A stretch of 64,000 bases of DNA from Flammulina velutipes (taxonomy: Eukaryota; Basidiomycota; Agaricomycetes; Agaricales; Physalacriaceae). Made by a program: the position numbers and the translations under genes. Shown here one piece after another: positions 1 through 11,700 of this stretch. The stretch covers positions 310,001 to 374,000 of the forward strand of contig CM022372.1 in NCBI GenBank assembly GCA_011800155.1, given 5' to 3'. The notes beneath the pieces were generated by a model. That model was given only the letters and a program-made list of their open reading frames with translations, was not told the DNA's origin and did no database searches. Every line of letters begins with the position of its first letter. The first letter of the stretch is position 1.

Positions 1-893
1 TTCCGAGGATGTTTGGGCAATTGGGAGACCATATATAGCTCACAGAAGGTGGTAGCTGCAGGATGGTGGTAAGTACCATCTAAAGCCTACACCGTTTCCA
101 GTATGCTGTCTAACACCCATTGGCAGTGGGATCAATAGGTCGATTCGATCATCAACTACTAAGATGCATCGTTGTTCGTTCTACTTGTGAGCATTCAGGA
201 AATCATCATCACTTGCCCAAACTACACCCACAGCAACGTGGTAGCTTGACTCGATGGGCGCGGAGTCGCTGGTTGAGTAAGGGAATAACGAACGGTGCTA
301 CAGGACACGTTGTTAGATTTGGCTTGGATTGAATTGAAAAGAAAATGGCATACCCACGAGGGGCGTAAGACCCAACTTGCAAGGAGTCCGCTGGTAGCAC
401 TAACAGCCCGACCTCCTAGTATGCCTGTTCAGAAAAATGTCAGTGTTATCTGGTATTGACCTCGCAGCGGCGACCTACAACGGAATGGCCCTTAAACTAG
501 AGCGTTCGGATTAGCACCGAGCACGGGAGCGAGAGCGTCCTGCGTCGATATGGGCTGAAAATACACAGATGAGAAGAGGAGGGGATAAAGTTGAGCAGGA
601 GACGCACGAAATCGGAATGAAGGGTAGGAGATGGCTTGTCTTGGGGAGAAACGGCGGGAATAGTTGGGAGATCACCCAATTCATCGGCGGGGACATGATC
701 AGCCTCATCGGCAGAAACGTTAATCTGATATATTTGTCAGTATATCAACATCCAGCTTGTTTATATAGGTAACGTACGCGCGCTTGAACAGGTATGGCAT
801 AAATGAGTTCGATCGTGTTATCTCCTTCGGGGAATAGCTCGCGCTCGAGCTGTGAATGCATTTCAGTTGATGATAAAGTGATAAAGATGAAGA

Positions 894-1560
894 ATGAAAC
901 GTTCGCGTACCTCTGAGCAGATACTTCTACCTTCCGTTACCGGCGTCGGAGCACGAATGGTAATCTCGAAATTGCTAGACGTGTGCTGCGAACATAGTCA
1001 ATCGATTGATGCTTTCCTCTTCTCAGATGAGAAAACACGTACCTCGTTCACGTCCCAGTCGTCGTCGGAAGCCTGATAGTGTTATCAGCAATAGACGTAT
1101 AAGAAGAAATGTCGAACATACTTGCGGGATGGAAGGAACATCCTGTGCCGGCATGGGAATAGGGCCAGGCGAGAGACCTTCCGTAAGACCGCGGCTGATA
1201 GGTTTGACGGCTAAGCTGTCCATAGAGCCAGACCATGATCGCCTGTTCTCTATCGCTGTCAAGGATGCTGAACCCAAAGTGTGTTTGTTCACGGATGACT
1301 GTGAGATTGTTATTGCCGATAGTCGAGAGGTAAGCGTAATGCAAACCTTGACTTCAGGTGGAGCGCGGTGTTGTTCCGCGCTTATGACAATTTCCGGAAC
1401 ATGCTGTGTGAACATAGCAGTTGTCGTGGAACGAAGACAGTGTGCGCCATCTGCGCGAACTTCTTCTACGATAGGGATTGTAGGAGCAATGCTCGGATGT
1501 ACAGTTTCGGTAGTCTGGTTACAAAGTCATGAGTGTTAGGTACAGATGAGCGGACAGTAC
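894..1560 (-). other. Exon-like reading frames downstream of the zinc-finger gene
   Basis: Three minus-strand open stretches are joined by plausible GT-AG introns. One piece near 1365-1520 contains TTETVHPSIAPTIPIVEE. A second near 1125-1310 is Ser/Pro-rich (SRGLTEGLSPGPIPMPAQ). A short acidic piece near 1050-1080 reads ASDDDWDVNE. Proposed introns begin GTTTGC and GTATGT. An upstream frame at about 1560-1640 (Pro-rich, ending APQETNK before a GTTAGT donor) could feed into them. They could be a disordered C-terminal extension of the zinc-finger gene at 1596-2283, but the frame does not connect without a one-base shift or an intron I cannot place. No domain is recognisable, so this may equally be chance or a decayed gene. 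Confidence 0.28.
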
Positions 1561-1595
1561 ACTAACCTTGTTCGTTTCCTGGGGCGCCGGGGGCG

Positions 1596-2283
1596 TCAGA
1601 GAGGTCGAAGGCCGGCGCTGCTCAGCGTCGACTCGGCCTTTGGAGCGTGAAAGTCTAGTCTTATCTCAAACAGACAAAACTCCTTGTGATGGCTAAGTTC
1701 TAGGGCATTCGAGTACGGGCCGGGATTCTGGCAAAATCGAGTCATGCAGGTAAGGTCCTTGTGGACAAGTCTGTTGTGCTGTACGAGGCATTAGTAGTAT
1801 GTCTGAATGCTTGTAGTGATCATACCTTGCGCAGGTCACTGTCGTTGCGAAGTGGAACACCCCAACATTCTGGGAACCTGCAGCTTGGATGAGCCGGCGA
1901 GGACACGTAGTGGGCGTTCGCGTCAGAACGAAGAACTTTGGCGCCACAGGAACAGTAAAATGTTTGAAAAGCTGTATGCTGTTCAGCGACGTTAACTACC
2001 CTTGAAATATATGTAGATAGTTGACATACCTCCCGGAATGCCACGTCGTCTGTATATCCGAGACCACAGCATCCACAGGAAGGGTGCTGGGGCGAGTTTC
2101 TGTAGTGCTCTTGTAAACCATGATCACTCTTGAAGTTTCGGCAGCATAGACGGCATCTGAAATTTCCGAGAGTGTAATCTTTCCCGTATTGCGATGGGCG
2201 CTGTTGAGACATTCAAGGTTAGCAAGATATCGCCAGAACGAAATAAAATGGCATACAGTCAATCCGGAGTTCATGTTCAACAT
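1596..2283 (-). CDS. Small C2H2-type zinc-finger protein, four exons
   Basis: Splicing 2257-2283, 2030-2200, 1826-1978 and 1596-1778 gives 177 residues beginning MLNMNSGLTRPSQYGK. The introns are 47-56 nt, GT-AG and phase 0. The reading shows the pattern common in mushroom zinc-finger proteins: FRCRLCCRNF, then LQEHYRNSPQHPSC and CGLGYTDD, then a second unit with CSCGAK and AHYVSSPAHPSC. Splice sites were picked because they restore the histidine after FRE (FREHTAFQ) and after DLRK (DLRKHNRLVHKD). Such proteins are presumed nuclear and nucleic-acid binding, but the target is unknown. The C-terminal exon ends at a TGA; a one-base shift would open further Pro/Ser-rich frames to the left, so the true end is uncertain. 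Confidence 0.6.
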
Positions 2284-2603
2284 GCTGAGAGATAGAAGGT
2301 ATAACCACAGTAGAGTTGCGATGGGAGACGGAAGAGCAAATTTCGTTGGCTAAGCGTGCACAATTTCGAATCCTTAAATAACCTGGTACGAACAAGGGCA
2401 TTTGACGATGGCCGTTGCTACCAGAGTACAAGATCTCCAGGCAAAGAGTGATCTCTTGTAAAATTTTGAAGGGCATTGTTCCGAGAAAGACAAAGCTTGA
2501 AAGCATTCATTCCGAAATGTGTCGGTGTGGAATGGAAGCAACCACGACAAGCTGCAGGACCAAGCTGCTCGGCTCGGGCCGATCGTCCGTCCCCTGCTTC
2601 GAA

Positions 2604-3092
2604 CAAGAGGAAAGCCCGATCCAGATCTTGGACACTGATCAAGCCACGCGAGCCAAATGCCGATCAGGCGGCTGGCCACTGAGGGCAATTTTAGTGGCGC
2701 AAGCCGTCGTCCATCTACTTCAGTATTCCGATCTCAATTAGTAGTGCTCTCTCATGAAAGAAGGTTTTCTGCGAAGACATGTAACTTTCTGTGACTGATT
2801 CTTGCATAACATACTGGAATCCATTCACTCAGATATCTGGTATATTCTCACAGGTTGGGAGACCTTCTATTAGATGTGAAGTGAGATATGGCATACGAAT
2901 GGTTCTAAAAATTGTATTTTCTTGTGTCATGAGAGTGGTAGACGAACTCGATAAGTGGCGCAGCGGTTGTAAGGACCGGAATCCTTGATCCATTGATGGC
3001 CGTGAAGGTCACGAGATCTTCCTCCTTCCTTTTTCTGGGGGTGGGTGGGTCGTGGGAATCGTTTCCAAGATCTGAATCGGGCTTTCCTCTTG
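2604..3092. mobile_element. MITE, hAT-like, copy 1 (489 bp)
   Basis: The two ends are near-perfect inverted repeats: left CAAGAGGAAAGCCCGAT..., right ...ATCGGGCTTTCCTCTTG. About 29 bp match with one or two mismatches. The element is flanked by an exact 8-bp direct repeat GCTTCGAA (2596-2603 and 3093-3100). A second, closely similar copy lies at 35154-35646 with a different 8-bp duplication, which proves both boundaries. There is no coding capacity. An 8-bp target duplication and CA-starting termini fit the hAT superfamily; the autonomous partner is not in this window. Confidence 0.9.
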
Positions 3093-3100
3093 GCTTCGAA

Positions 3101-5083
3101 CGTCCATGGTCGACGACGACAGTCTGTTCGATGGCTATGCGCTGTGAACGCTTGAAAGGCTCAACATGCATTGTTCATATGTATATCTTGTCGCTTCTTG
3201 TTTTATCCAAGCAGGATCGCGTTAGGTCGTCAAATCGGAAGGAATATCTCTAACGATACCCAATGGGACGTCCATTTTATCTGAGGACGATGCATCAAAT
3301 GGTATTAGTCTATGAGGCAACTTGGACACTTCAAATTCAACGCTTTGAGAGATACTTGCATCTCGCCTGTCGACATCTTCGTGTGATCCTCACTGAGTCG
3401 CGATAGCTCTACGCATAAATTCGCAGCTGCTAGAAATGTTACACCCACCGTTGAGAACGGTATCGGAGACATGCAGATAATGGGGTCCAGAGAAGGTGCG
3501 CTGCTGCTTTGGTACATTGCGATCTATTCTATTCCTCTAACGTCCAACAGTCTTCCAGCTTGTTTTGATTTTTTCTCCGATGCGAGTCCGTCTCCTCAGT
3601 CGCTTATTCACCCTCCAGCCGTGCGGGCAGATATTACCGTGAACGGTGACTGATATCGCACTCAGTCATTATACAAAAAACACCTCGTTTCTCCGATAGA
3701 GGCTCAACACCTGTGCGATCAGTAGGGCTTGGACGCTGAAGCGCAGGTATCTCGTCTTCTCACAGCATGAAAAGAATCCGGAATTGAGAGCAAACCTCGC
3801 GCTTCGGTGCACCATCATGTACGATATTCCTTCAACGCACACGATGTGTCTTATCCTCTTATCCAGCTTAGTCTCCCATTTGAAGTTCGTTTTCTTTTTT
3901 GCATCCTTCCCATCGGTCACTGATCCACCATGCACACATCAATGCTGTCTCTTTCTTACCCACCAGCATCATCTTGGAAGAACCGCTGATGAGCTTTCCG
4001 TCAGCGATAATCGACACTCTGGAGTCAGGGCGTCTGTCTGTACTCCTTCGAAGTTGATTGCCAGCTAGTCGCTCTACTCCGCCTCCGTCGAAGACATTCT
4101 TCACAACTTTTCTCAAGTACTAAACGAGCTACTTTACCGGATAATTGGGCCTCGAGAAGCGCCGTCATCCATTCCTTTTCCCATACCAGCCTGATACCCT
4201 CCTTCTAGCATGCTGCGAAACATTTTGTGATATGATGTGTGTTTCCCTTTCTGTGTCTTTCTAGTCGCTTCTTTGCCATCCAGCTCGTACTTGCCTATAT
4301 TATCCTTGCCGTCACGAAGGCACATTCGTTTCATCATTGCGGCGCTCATAGAGAAGACGGAGGCTCGCGCAATGGGTATCCAGTGGTCGGCGCTTCAACA
4401 CTTCGACTCAAGATCTTGTATGCCTACTTCGATACTTGGATAGCACATATCGACGTTGTCGCACCTTTCATGTCATCCAATCCATACATATGGTAGTACT
4501 TGTACACCAGATTCCATGTGTCAATCTGGAAGCTACGTTGAATGGACATAATACCTTCGTTGAATCTGAGGCAACTTACAGGATGCCTCTCTGAGGACTA
4601 ATCACCCCCCGGAAGCAGCATGCAGCTCATTGGGCAGGTTCTTATGCTTCACAGTCGTACTTCCTGATACTGTTCACCTAGTTTTCTAGCACCTCTCCAA
4701 GATTTCTTATCAAGTGCGAGCTCAATGTCATATTCTCACGAGCCACTTTCGCCTCCGGACTCGCCACCCTATATTATCCTTTGGATCTGGGACGATTCAG
4801 CAGACGTGCACATTGGCGGGAGTCTTAGGTGTGTTTCTCCATTGTTTCCATTTTTGCTCGCTAAACATCAACTAGTCATGTTCCCACTGGCACGTCCAAT
4901 TCCTGCGCCAAATCCTTTCGGTGCAATTGTCAGCTTGGTATCAATATTACTGTTTTTCCCGAACCATGCGTCGGGGTCGGGAGGTTTTGCATGCATGCAA
5001 CGTTGGAATGATATGTATAGATTACAATTTCCGCTGGAATATATATATATATATATTACAATCATATAGTAACGCACAAGGAG
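3101..5083. other. Intergenic stretch without a supportable gene
   Basis: Only short overlapping frames on both strands occur, none with a recognisable motif or a convincing chain of introns. Stretches near 3890-4100 and 4230-4500 have protein-like composition in more than one frame and may be decayed coding sequence. Confidence 0.4.
5039..5056. repeat. (AT)n microsatellite
   Basis: Uninterrupted alternating AT run just past the 3' end of the gene at 5084-6342. Confidence 0.9.
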
Positions 5084-6342
5084 CTAATTCCATAACGAAC
5101 TAACAGTAGGTGTCTCGTTCAAAACATAGGTATCATCGCGTAAATCGACAGGCGTTTCTGGCTCTACCTCCATCTCCCCCTGTTGCGGCGTCTTTGGGAC
5201 ATTTTTTGTCCACCAGTTGGAGAATTCAGTTGCCAGATTTTGCTGATGTTGTTCGAAAGTAGGATCCGTGTACGCGTTGCTTGCCAGTGCAAAATGCCCA
5301 ATGTTGAAAATATCCGACTCCGCCACAATGGAAGCGCCTGGGACGCCATCGACGTAGAGCAGATAGAGGGCAGCTCGAAGAGCTCCCGAAGGCTCCCCGT
5401 TTACCATCATCCACCGAATGGGTATGCGAATAGTGGGTGTAAAGTCCTCCTGGGGAACGTACTGAGCGAGAATACTCGGATTCTTTTGCAAATATGTTGC
5501 CGTTAGGGTAGGATATTTGACAGTGTCAGGGCGATCCCACTCGCACACCGCAATACACCCCAATGATGAGTGCTAGACGCACTATGAAGATGTTTGGGTG
5601 CCTCACAAACGTGTGAAGAACCTGGAGGAGAACCTCCGGGACGATGCGGGACGATGAGTTGGAAAGCTCTCCCAGAACGGCGTCAGGTGAGAGTGAGGAC
5701 CACTCAACGGAGCAGTAGAACGCCGCTGGTCGTTTCTTAGCGAATTTGATATCTGGGGAATATGAGGTTGCATGAAAAGGGAAATAGAATATAACGGACC
5801 GCTGAGAATGTATGTCACATCCAGTGGTTTTGCCTCCCAGATGGTTAGGTGGTGTGTTATCTTTTCATGTCTCCCTGGAAGTCGCTCGTATGTTGGGGTG
5901 CTGTTCAATGCCATCGGGTTGGTTCTGATAACATGAACATCCCGTCCCACCTCATCTATCGCAGTCTCGCGGCCCTCTGGCCCCGATACCATTGCACGAT
6001 CTACCGAGAGTGTCTGAAGAGCTTGGACGGCATCAGGAATAACATATGAAGTTCCCTGAGACGGAAATAGTTCGGCGACTCGCGTCAAGTGAATCCAGCA
6101 CTGAGGGTAGAGGATCGACACAGTGGCTGGGTCGTCAAAGATAATACAGAAAGAGACAATGTTCTGGATATATGTGAGAGCGGCATAAACACCGTATTCG
6201 AAACGAATGGCTTCCGCGAAATCGAGGCAGTCCTGAATATGTTTCATGACCTGTCTGCGATTGAGTCGCAATGACTAGACAGTTTGGGAGTGGTCAGCAA
6301 AGATCTAAAAGCAGGTGAGGACAGGATACTCACGTTTGCCAT
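5084..6342 (-). CDS. Hypothetical protein, multi-exon
   Basis: I do not recognise the family. A coherent model starts MAN at 6342, splices a GTGAGT intron into SLRLNRRQVMKHIQDCLDFA, and runs through a long exon with LTYIQNIVSFCIIFDDPAT. It then splices at about 5818 into a frame reading DIKFAKKRPAAFYCSVEW, and once more (GTGAGG donor near 5610) into HSSLGCIAVCEWDRPDTVKY, ending ETPTVSSLWN. Total is roughly 380 residues. There is no signal peptide and no clear membrane segment. The last third is acidic and Pro/Thr-rich. The consistent open frames across four exons argue for a real gene; the function is unknown. Confidence 0.5.
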
Positions 6343-6635
6343 GGTGGAAGAAGACAAGCGAAGGACCCATCGAATTCTACTGATTATCGCAACCGCATGT
6401 TGTGTGGTCTTTCCCACGCCACACGTTACATGTGGCAAAGATTATCAGTGACCCAATCGTTCGACACATGTGCGTGAGTGCCTCTCATCAATCTGAAATA
6501 TCTAGTATCATAACACCGATGAGAAAGATGGTTACATGAATATAGAAAGTTACAAGGGACATGAAATTACTATATTTTCTGAACGAACACTACTATCGCG
6601 TCAAATCCTCCTCCCCCCACAGCTTGATAAGTCCA

Positions 6636-7187
6636 TCAGCAATGACTGGAAACAAGATTCTGAGAGGGACTCACCTTTCGCTCCTCTTTAGGCCGCGAAT
6701 TAAACGCACTCAAGTGCCACATCGTCTTCTTGTTGATGCCGGCCTTCTGCCACATCTCCTGCATGCGCAAGAACGCAGGATGAAAGTCATCGGGATTGAA
6801 GCTGGCCAGATCATAACTGTTTATGATGCAAAACCCATGATGCGCCTCAGGATAGTAGGCGAGCAATCGGTAACTGATATTGGGGGCACGAGGAGGCATC
6901 TGGCTGTGCTTCGTGCAGTAGAGTTTGACGGCGTTTATGATTTCGGTCTCGCTTGCTTGGTGGTCGGCACCGATAAACTTTGCAAACTGTCGCATCTCGG
7001 CCTCGTTGACGCCAATGCCGAGTTCGAGCAAATGAGGGAAGTGGCGGGTTTTCCAGTTAGGCCTATAGACGTCTGGAATCTTTTGCCAAGGGCCCACAGC
7101 ATCAAAGTCATCCTGGATATGTTACATTTGAGAAATTTTATCGCTTTATATTGGCTGTTTACTGACCGGAAGGCTAAATTTGGACAT
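6636..7187 (-). CDS. Hypothetical protein, small, spliced
   Basis: The start is MSKFSLP at 7187 (exon 7167-7187). A 54-nt GTCAGT...CAG intron (7113-7166) joins it in frame to DDFDAVGPWQKIPDVYRP. The main exon continues with HFPHLLELGIGVNEAEMRQF and FNPDDFHPAFLRMQEMWQ. Near the 3' end a GTGAGT after RPKEERK may be a further intron; without it the frame stops at 6636. The protein is about 165 residues, soluble, with no motif I can name. The two-exon structure with a typical intron supports a genuine gene. Confidence 0.5.
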
Positions 7188-7748
7188 TGTGGTGGGAGGA
7201 AGTCAACATGAATTGTGTCAGGTGACCGGCGGACCGGCTTTTATCACTACACGTGACTAACGTGGCGAGCTCTCAACTCTTCTGGCAATCTTGCCATTGG
7301 AGGGAACAGTAAAAGTGCTATACTCGAGTGAATCTCCAGGTTTATTATAGTAGTTCTCGTCGTCATCTTCGTTCGACTGAACGAGCTTCAGGCTTCGGTC
7401 ATATTGGCCAATCACGCCACAATTGACCAAGTAAGGGGACGTAAATCAGTCGTGATCGATATATCTTTGCGACTATTGATAACTCGAACGGTCTCTCTCG
7501 AGCTCGTGGATATTTTTAATCAATGTATGGCACTGAGTTATATGTCCATTGTCTACTCAAGCCACAGTGCTGGCTGCTGCTAACTCCCTTTGACGTCCAT
7601 GCCCGCTGTGCAAGAAATGGTGAACAGTGCTGGTGTCTTCAATCACTTCGTTGTCTGAAAATCTTACTTATTCGTGGCCGAAGAGTGAAGTAGATTCAAC
7701 GCAAAGTGATGTCATTTGAAGTGTATTGAGAATCAAGATGACTGTCTC
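7188..7748. other. Intergenic, nothing recognised
   Basis: About 560 bp between the small hypothetical gene and the 3' end of the GH20 pseudogene. No sizeable frame or repeat is seen. Confidence 0.4.
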
Positions 7749-8397
7749 TCATTCGAGATTATAGGCCCCTGGGCGTATGGCGCACCACAGAGGCTGGAGG
7801 GCGATAGCGGCGACACCACACTGATTGAAGCGGTATCCGACTTCATGCAGCGCGCTGGTAACATTTCGTCCCGATCCTGACCAGAAAACTTCGGCGGACG
7901 ACGCGGCGCGGGGCCATACGATGGAGTCAAGGTTGGAGGGTGATCAGATTGTTCCATCCATAGCAAGTGTTGACCTCAACCGGACAGTGAGAATGGGAAG
8001 CATGATGAATCATGACACACGAAAACGTATCTCCAAGGACAAACGCAGCCTGCTCGTCTGTCATGTTCGCGATGGGATCGAAGGAGTATGCATGCTGCCA
8101 AGTCTTGAAAGGGTCACACCAGCTGTTACCGTCGAACTCGCCTAGCCATGCGCCAGCTCCGCAATCGAGATAGAAGTAGTCCGAGGCGGCATGTACGATT
8201 CTATATCCCTTCTCTACAACGGAGACGGCGTTGCTCGACGAACGCCAGACCATGATTACGGTGTCCTTCTCGACGGTGCTGACGTTAAAGTCGAGCACCA
8301 TCTCTTCCCAAACGACGGGAGTCTTGTCGGCATTACGAACAACAGAGTGGGTAGCGGCGGTGGGGTCGTTTAGCGCGTCATCCAACTCGTTGAAGTA
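7749..8397 (-). pseudogene. GH20 beta-N-acetylhexosaminidase, C-terminal half, broken
   Basis: The minus strand reads a fungal GH20 chitooligosaccharide hexosaminidase C-terminus: KTPVVWEEMVLDFNV, then VHAASDYFYLDCGAGAWLGE and GNSWCDPFKTWQHAYSFDP, then QHLLWMEQSDHP, then DSIVWPRAASSAEVFWSG and GVAAIALQPLWCAIRPG. In intact relatives these form the end of the (beta/alpha)8 barrel with conserved substrate-binding Trp residues. Three lesions are visible. The intron at 7975-8030 has ATACGT where a donor GTACGT is expected. One base is missing between QSDHP and NLDSIVWPR. A Ty3/gypsy element is inserted at 8397/18902. The 5' half upstream of the insertion is not convincingly present, so the gene is dead. 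Confidence 0.85.
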
Positions 8398-8694
8398 TGT
8401 GAGGTTCGGGTAGGAGTTACCGTAGCCCACACGAGTTGTAGTTGTTTGTTTAGAGGTTTCTCGACCGGCGAGAAACAGTACGCAGAATGACTAGTATGTG
8501 TGTTGAAATTCCGAGTATTCTACTTTACAGTGGTAAGTACATGAGCCTTATATACTTGAGCCAAGGTATAGTAGTTACTGGCATAGCTATATACCAGTAC
8601 AGTTTCTATGAATACGAACGCGTTAGAACAGGAACGATGAGGCCGGTATGATGTTACGGTAACCGGACCGGAGAACGTGTATCGAATCGTTACA
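8398..8694 (-). repeat. 3' LTR of the Ty3/gypsy element
   Basis: 297-bp direct repeat identical to 18605-18901. It lies just past the polyprotein stop at 8723; a short purine run (GGAGGG) immediately inside is the only polypurine-tract candidate. Confidence 0.95.
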
Positions 8695-8722
8695 TACGCC
8701 CTCCAGATCTTCGAGAGAAGAT

Positions 8723-11700
8723 CTACTCCTCATCCTCCTGCATAGCCTCACCATCATCCTGGTAGTTAGCCAAGTCGTCATCTTCATCGGCCGACGCGTC
8801 CTTCTCTGACGGAACGAAGTCCGGAGCCCGCGGGTTGAGAGTACTGGGTCCAGCCACGGGAGTGATTAGCGTGGATTGGGGATATGGACCCGGCTGGCGG
8901 GCATGGACGAAGGTGCGATGGATTCCTCTAAGCCGGCTCTCCGTGAGTTTCGTCTTCAACCCCTTCTTCGCCTCTGTCTCCTTCTTCCTCCTAAGCTTCG
9001 ACATCATAAACCTCTCATCGTCCCTGGCGGTCCTGCGTGCGATATTGGCTCGGTAGCTCTGGAGCTCCTCGTAATCGACCTCGTTTTGAGTGACCTGGAT
9101 CGGAACGGGGGGTAGGAGATCGTTGATGCGCGGAGGGCGATTATCAGGGACGTGGATCTTTCCCTCGGATCGATCGATGGTGCAAAAATGGTCCTTCCAG
9201 TGCGGACTATGATTGAGGACTTTGGTGAAGTATTCGAAACCGAAGGGAGATGTGTAGTTTTCGGGAAACGAGCTGGTTTTAGAGGCCTGGCGGAGGACAT
9301 TGTCATGTGTAAAGATTCCCTCGACCTGATCGCGTGCGAAGTTGCTATCTTCGTATCCTTCTCGGCGTTGTTTCGCCGATGCCTGCACGACGACGGAGTT
9401 ATGACCAAGAATGACGACGCGGGGGTGAAGATTATAGGATTCGATAGGGCGGGGCGGCGGAGCCATGGTAGATAGTAGTGGATAGAGTGGGCGAAAAAGG
9501 GGAGACAGGAAATGGAGTTGTAGGAATGGTGCTAGTGAGTTTATGAAGTCCAATCCTTGTCCTGTATAACCTTTATACAATCCACTGTCTCCGTGAGCAT
9601 CGCCAAAGTGATTAATCTCTAACAAGATGGCGCCGGCGTACAGTATCTGCGGATCAACGTCGGTAGGCACCGAATAAGATTTAACCTTGTTGCGTTTAAG
9701 ATCGTCGATCGAGTCTAAACCCAAAGTTTCCAAATATTCCGGTAGCGCGTGCAAATGTTCAACGTCTTTGAGAGGGAGGAGGGTAGTGTCCCCTGCCTTC
9801 CATTTCACAGTGAACATGAGATCCTGTCCGGTCCCGCAGTGAGCAGTGATGGCATCTACTGCCCACTCATTTTCAAATTTGTCAAACGGTAAGATTTGAG
9901 TTTCGCTGCGACCAGGGAATAGTCGGTCATCGTTGGGAACGTGAATGTGCAACAGGGACGCATGAAACGATCCATGTATGCCCCGTTGCTTGAGACGCGC
10001 AGGTAGCGCCACCTCAAATGTTCCATTATCAAAATCCCGCATAATTCGAAACGGCCCGATGTATTTAGGCACCAGCTTGCGTGCTGTACCCTTTGGTAGA
10101 GTGATGTTCTTGGTAGAAACATATACCAAGTCGTCAAGCTTAAACGGCACTTGGCGTCGGCGCCTATTGGCGTCGCGTGTCTGCTTAATTCGGGTGTCCA
10201 GAATGTTATCATGTGCTTCAAGAATTGCGTTCTTCAAGCGTTGTGCAAAGACTCTGACACCCGGAAACTCAGTCTTTGATGCCGTGTCCCATATCATTGA
10301 GCGGGGAATGCGTCCAGAGTTCAGAAAGAACGGGGAATAGCCCGTAGTTTCCGATCGCGCCAGATTGATGGCAAACTCGATAGCGGGTAGCTTAGCTACC
10401 CAGTCTTTCTGGTTTGGTGCGATACATTGACGAAGCATTTGTTCAATGGTTCTATTCGCACGCTCTGTCAATCCATCAGATTGCGGATGGTATGCCGACG
10501 ACATTTTGAGTTTCGTTCCAACAAGGTGGTTAAGGTGTTTCCAAAACTGGCTTGTGAATTTGCTATCGCGGTCGCTAACGATCGCACGCGGCATGCCATG
10601 AAGTTTGTAGACTTCTGAAAATACCAGTTCTGCCACATCGCGAGCTTTGTATGTGGTGCGACCGGGTACAAGATGTACCATTCCAGTAAGATGGTCCACA
10701 ATGACGACTAACGAATCATATGTCCCGTCGCGGTCTTTAGATAGCGGCAACGGCTCCATGAAATCGATTCCGATAACATCCCATGGATGGTTCGGCGGCC
10801 CAAGTGGTCTTAGCTGTCCGTACGGCTTTTGATTATCTGGCTTTATTTGTGCACATGTAGAACATGATTTACAGAATAAATCTGTATCATGGGCCATAGT
10901 TTTCCACCAAACATGGGCGCGCAGATAGCTGATAGTCTTGCGTGATCCCAAATGCGCCAGTAATGAGTGTGCCTCATCAATGATGATTTCCCGGACTCGT
11001 CGACCTTGATGAGTGATGTCCGGGATGCATAATAGCTGAGAGTCATCTTGTACCTTTAGATAGAGTAATCCATCTGCAGTGTACTCGAAGTTTCGGTACT
11101 CTTTTGGCTTACTAATTATAGCTTTGAAGGCATTGTCATTAGAGTAACGGTGACGTATGATTTCTAATAAATCCATACCAACGCGCCCTCCAGATACGAC
11201 GTCGAGGAAGGAATCTCCCTCGAGCGCGGCATCTGAGTCGGTGGCGTGGGAATTTTGGTATGTGCCTAGCGCGAAACGTGACCTCGCGCTAGGCACATAC
11301 CACTTTCCCAAAGAGGAATCAGGGACTTGGTCTCGATCAATGACCTGTCCTTTTTCAAATTCGTTCTTACTTGCCCTGGAGCTCGATCGAGTGGTACGCG
11401 TCGCGTTGGATGTGTCCCACGCGTCGGTCGTGTCGGGTTTGTCCCACACATGGTTCATGTTGACGGCGTCCTGCGTGTCGCTCGTGCTGGGTTCGTCCCG
11501 TGCATTGTTTGTGTTGGGCTCGTCCTGCACCTCTGTGGATTCGTTTGAAGGGCCATCTTGGTGAGTGTTAGAATCAATCATTTGTATGATATCTTCTTCC
11601 ACATCCCCGCCCTCCATTCGCGTTCCAGGTGTTGGACCTTTGAACGTGATTTTGCCTTTCATTTTTCGTGCAAATGCAGTAGATTCTGACACTGTGTTTT

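Noticed and set aside
1006..1539. 177-codon plus-strand frame
   Set aside because: It overlaps better-structured minus-strand frames with introns and shows no recognisable feature.
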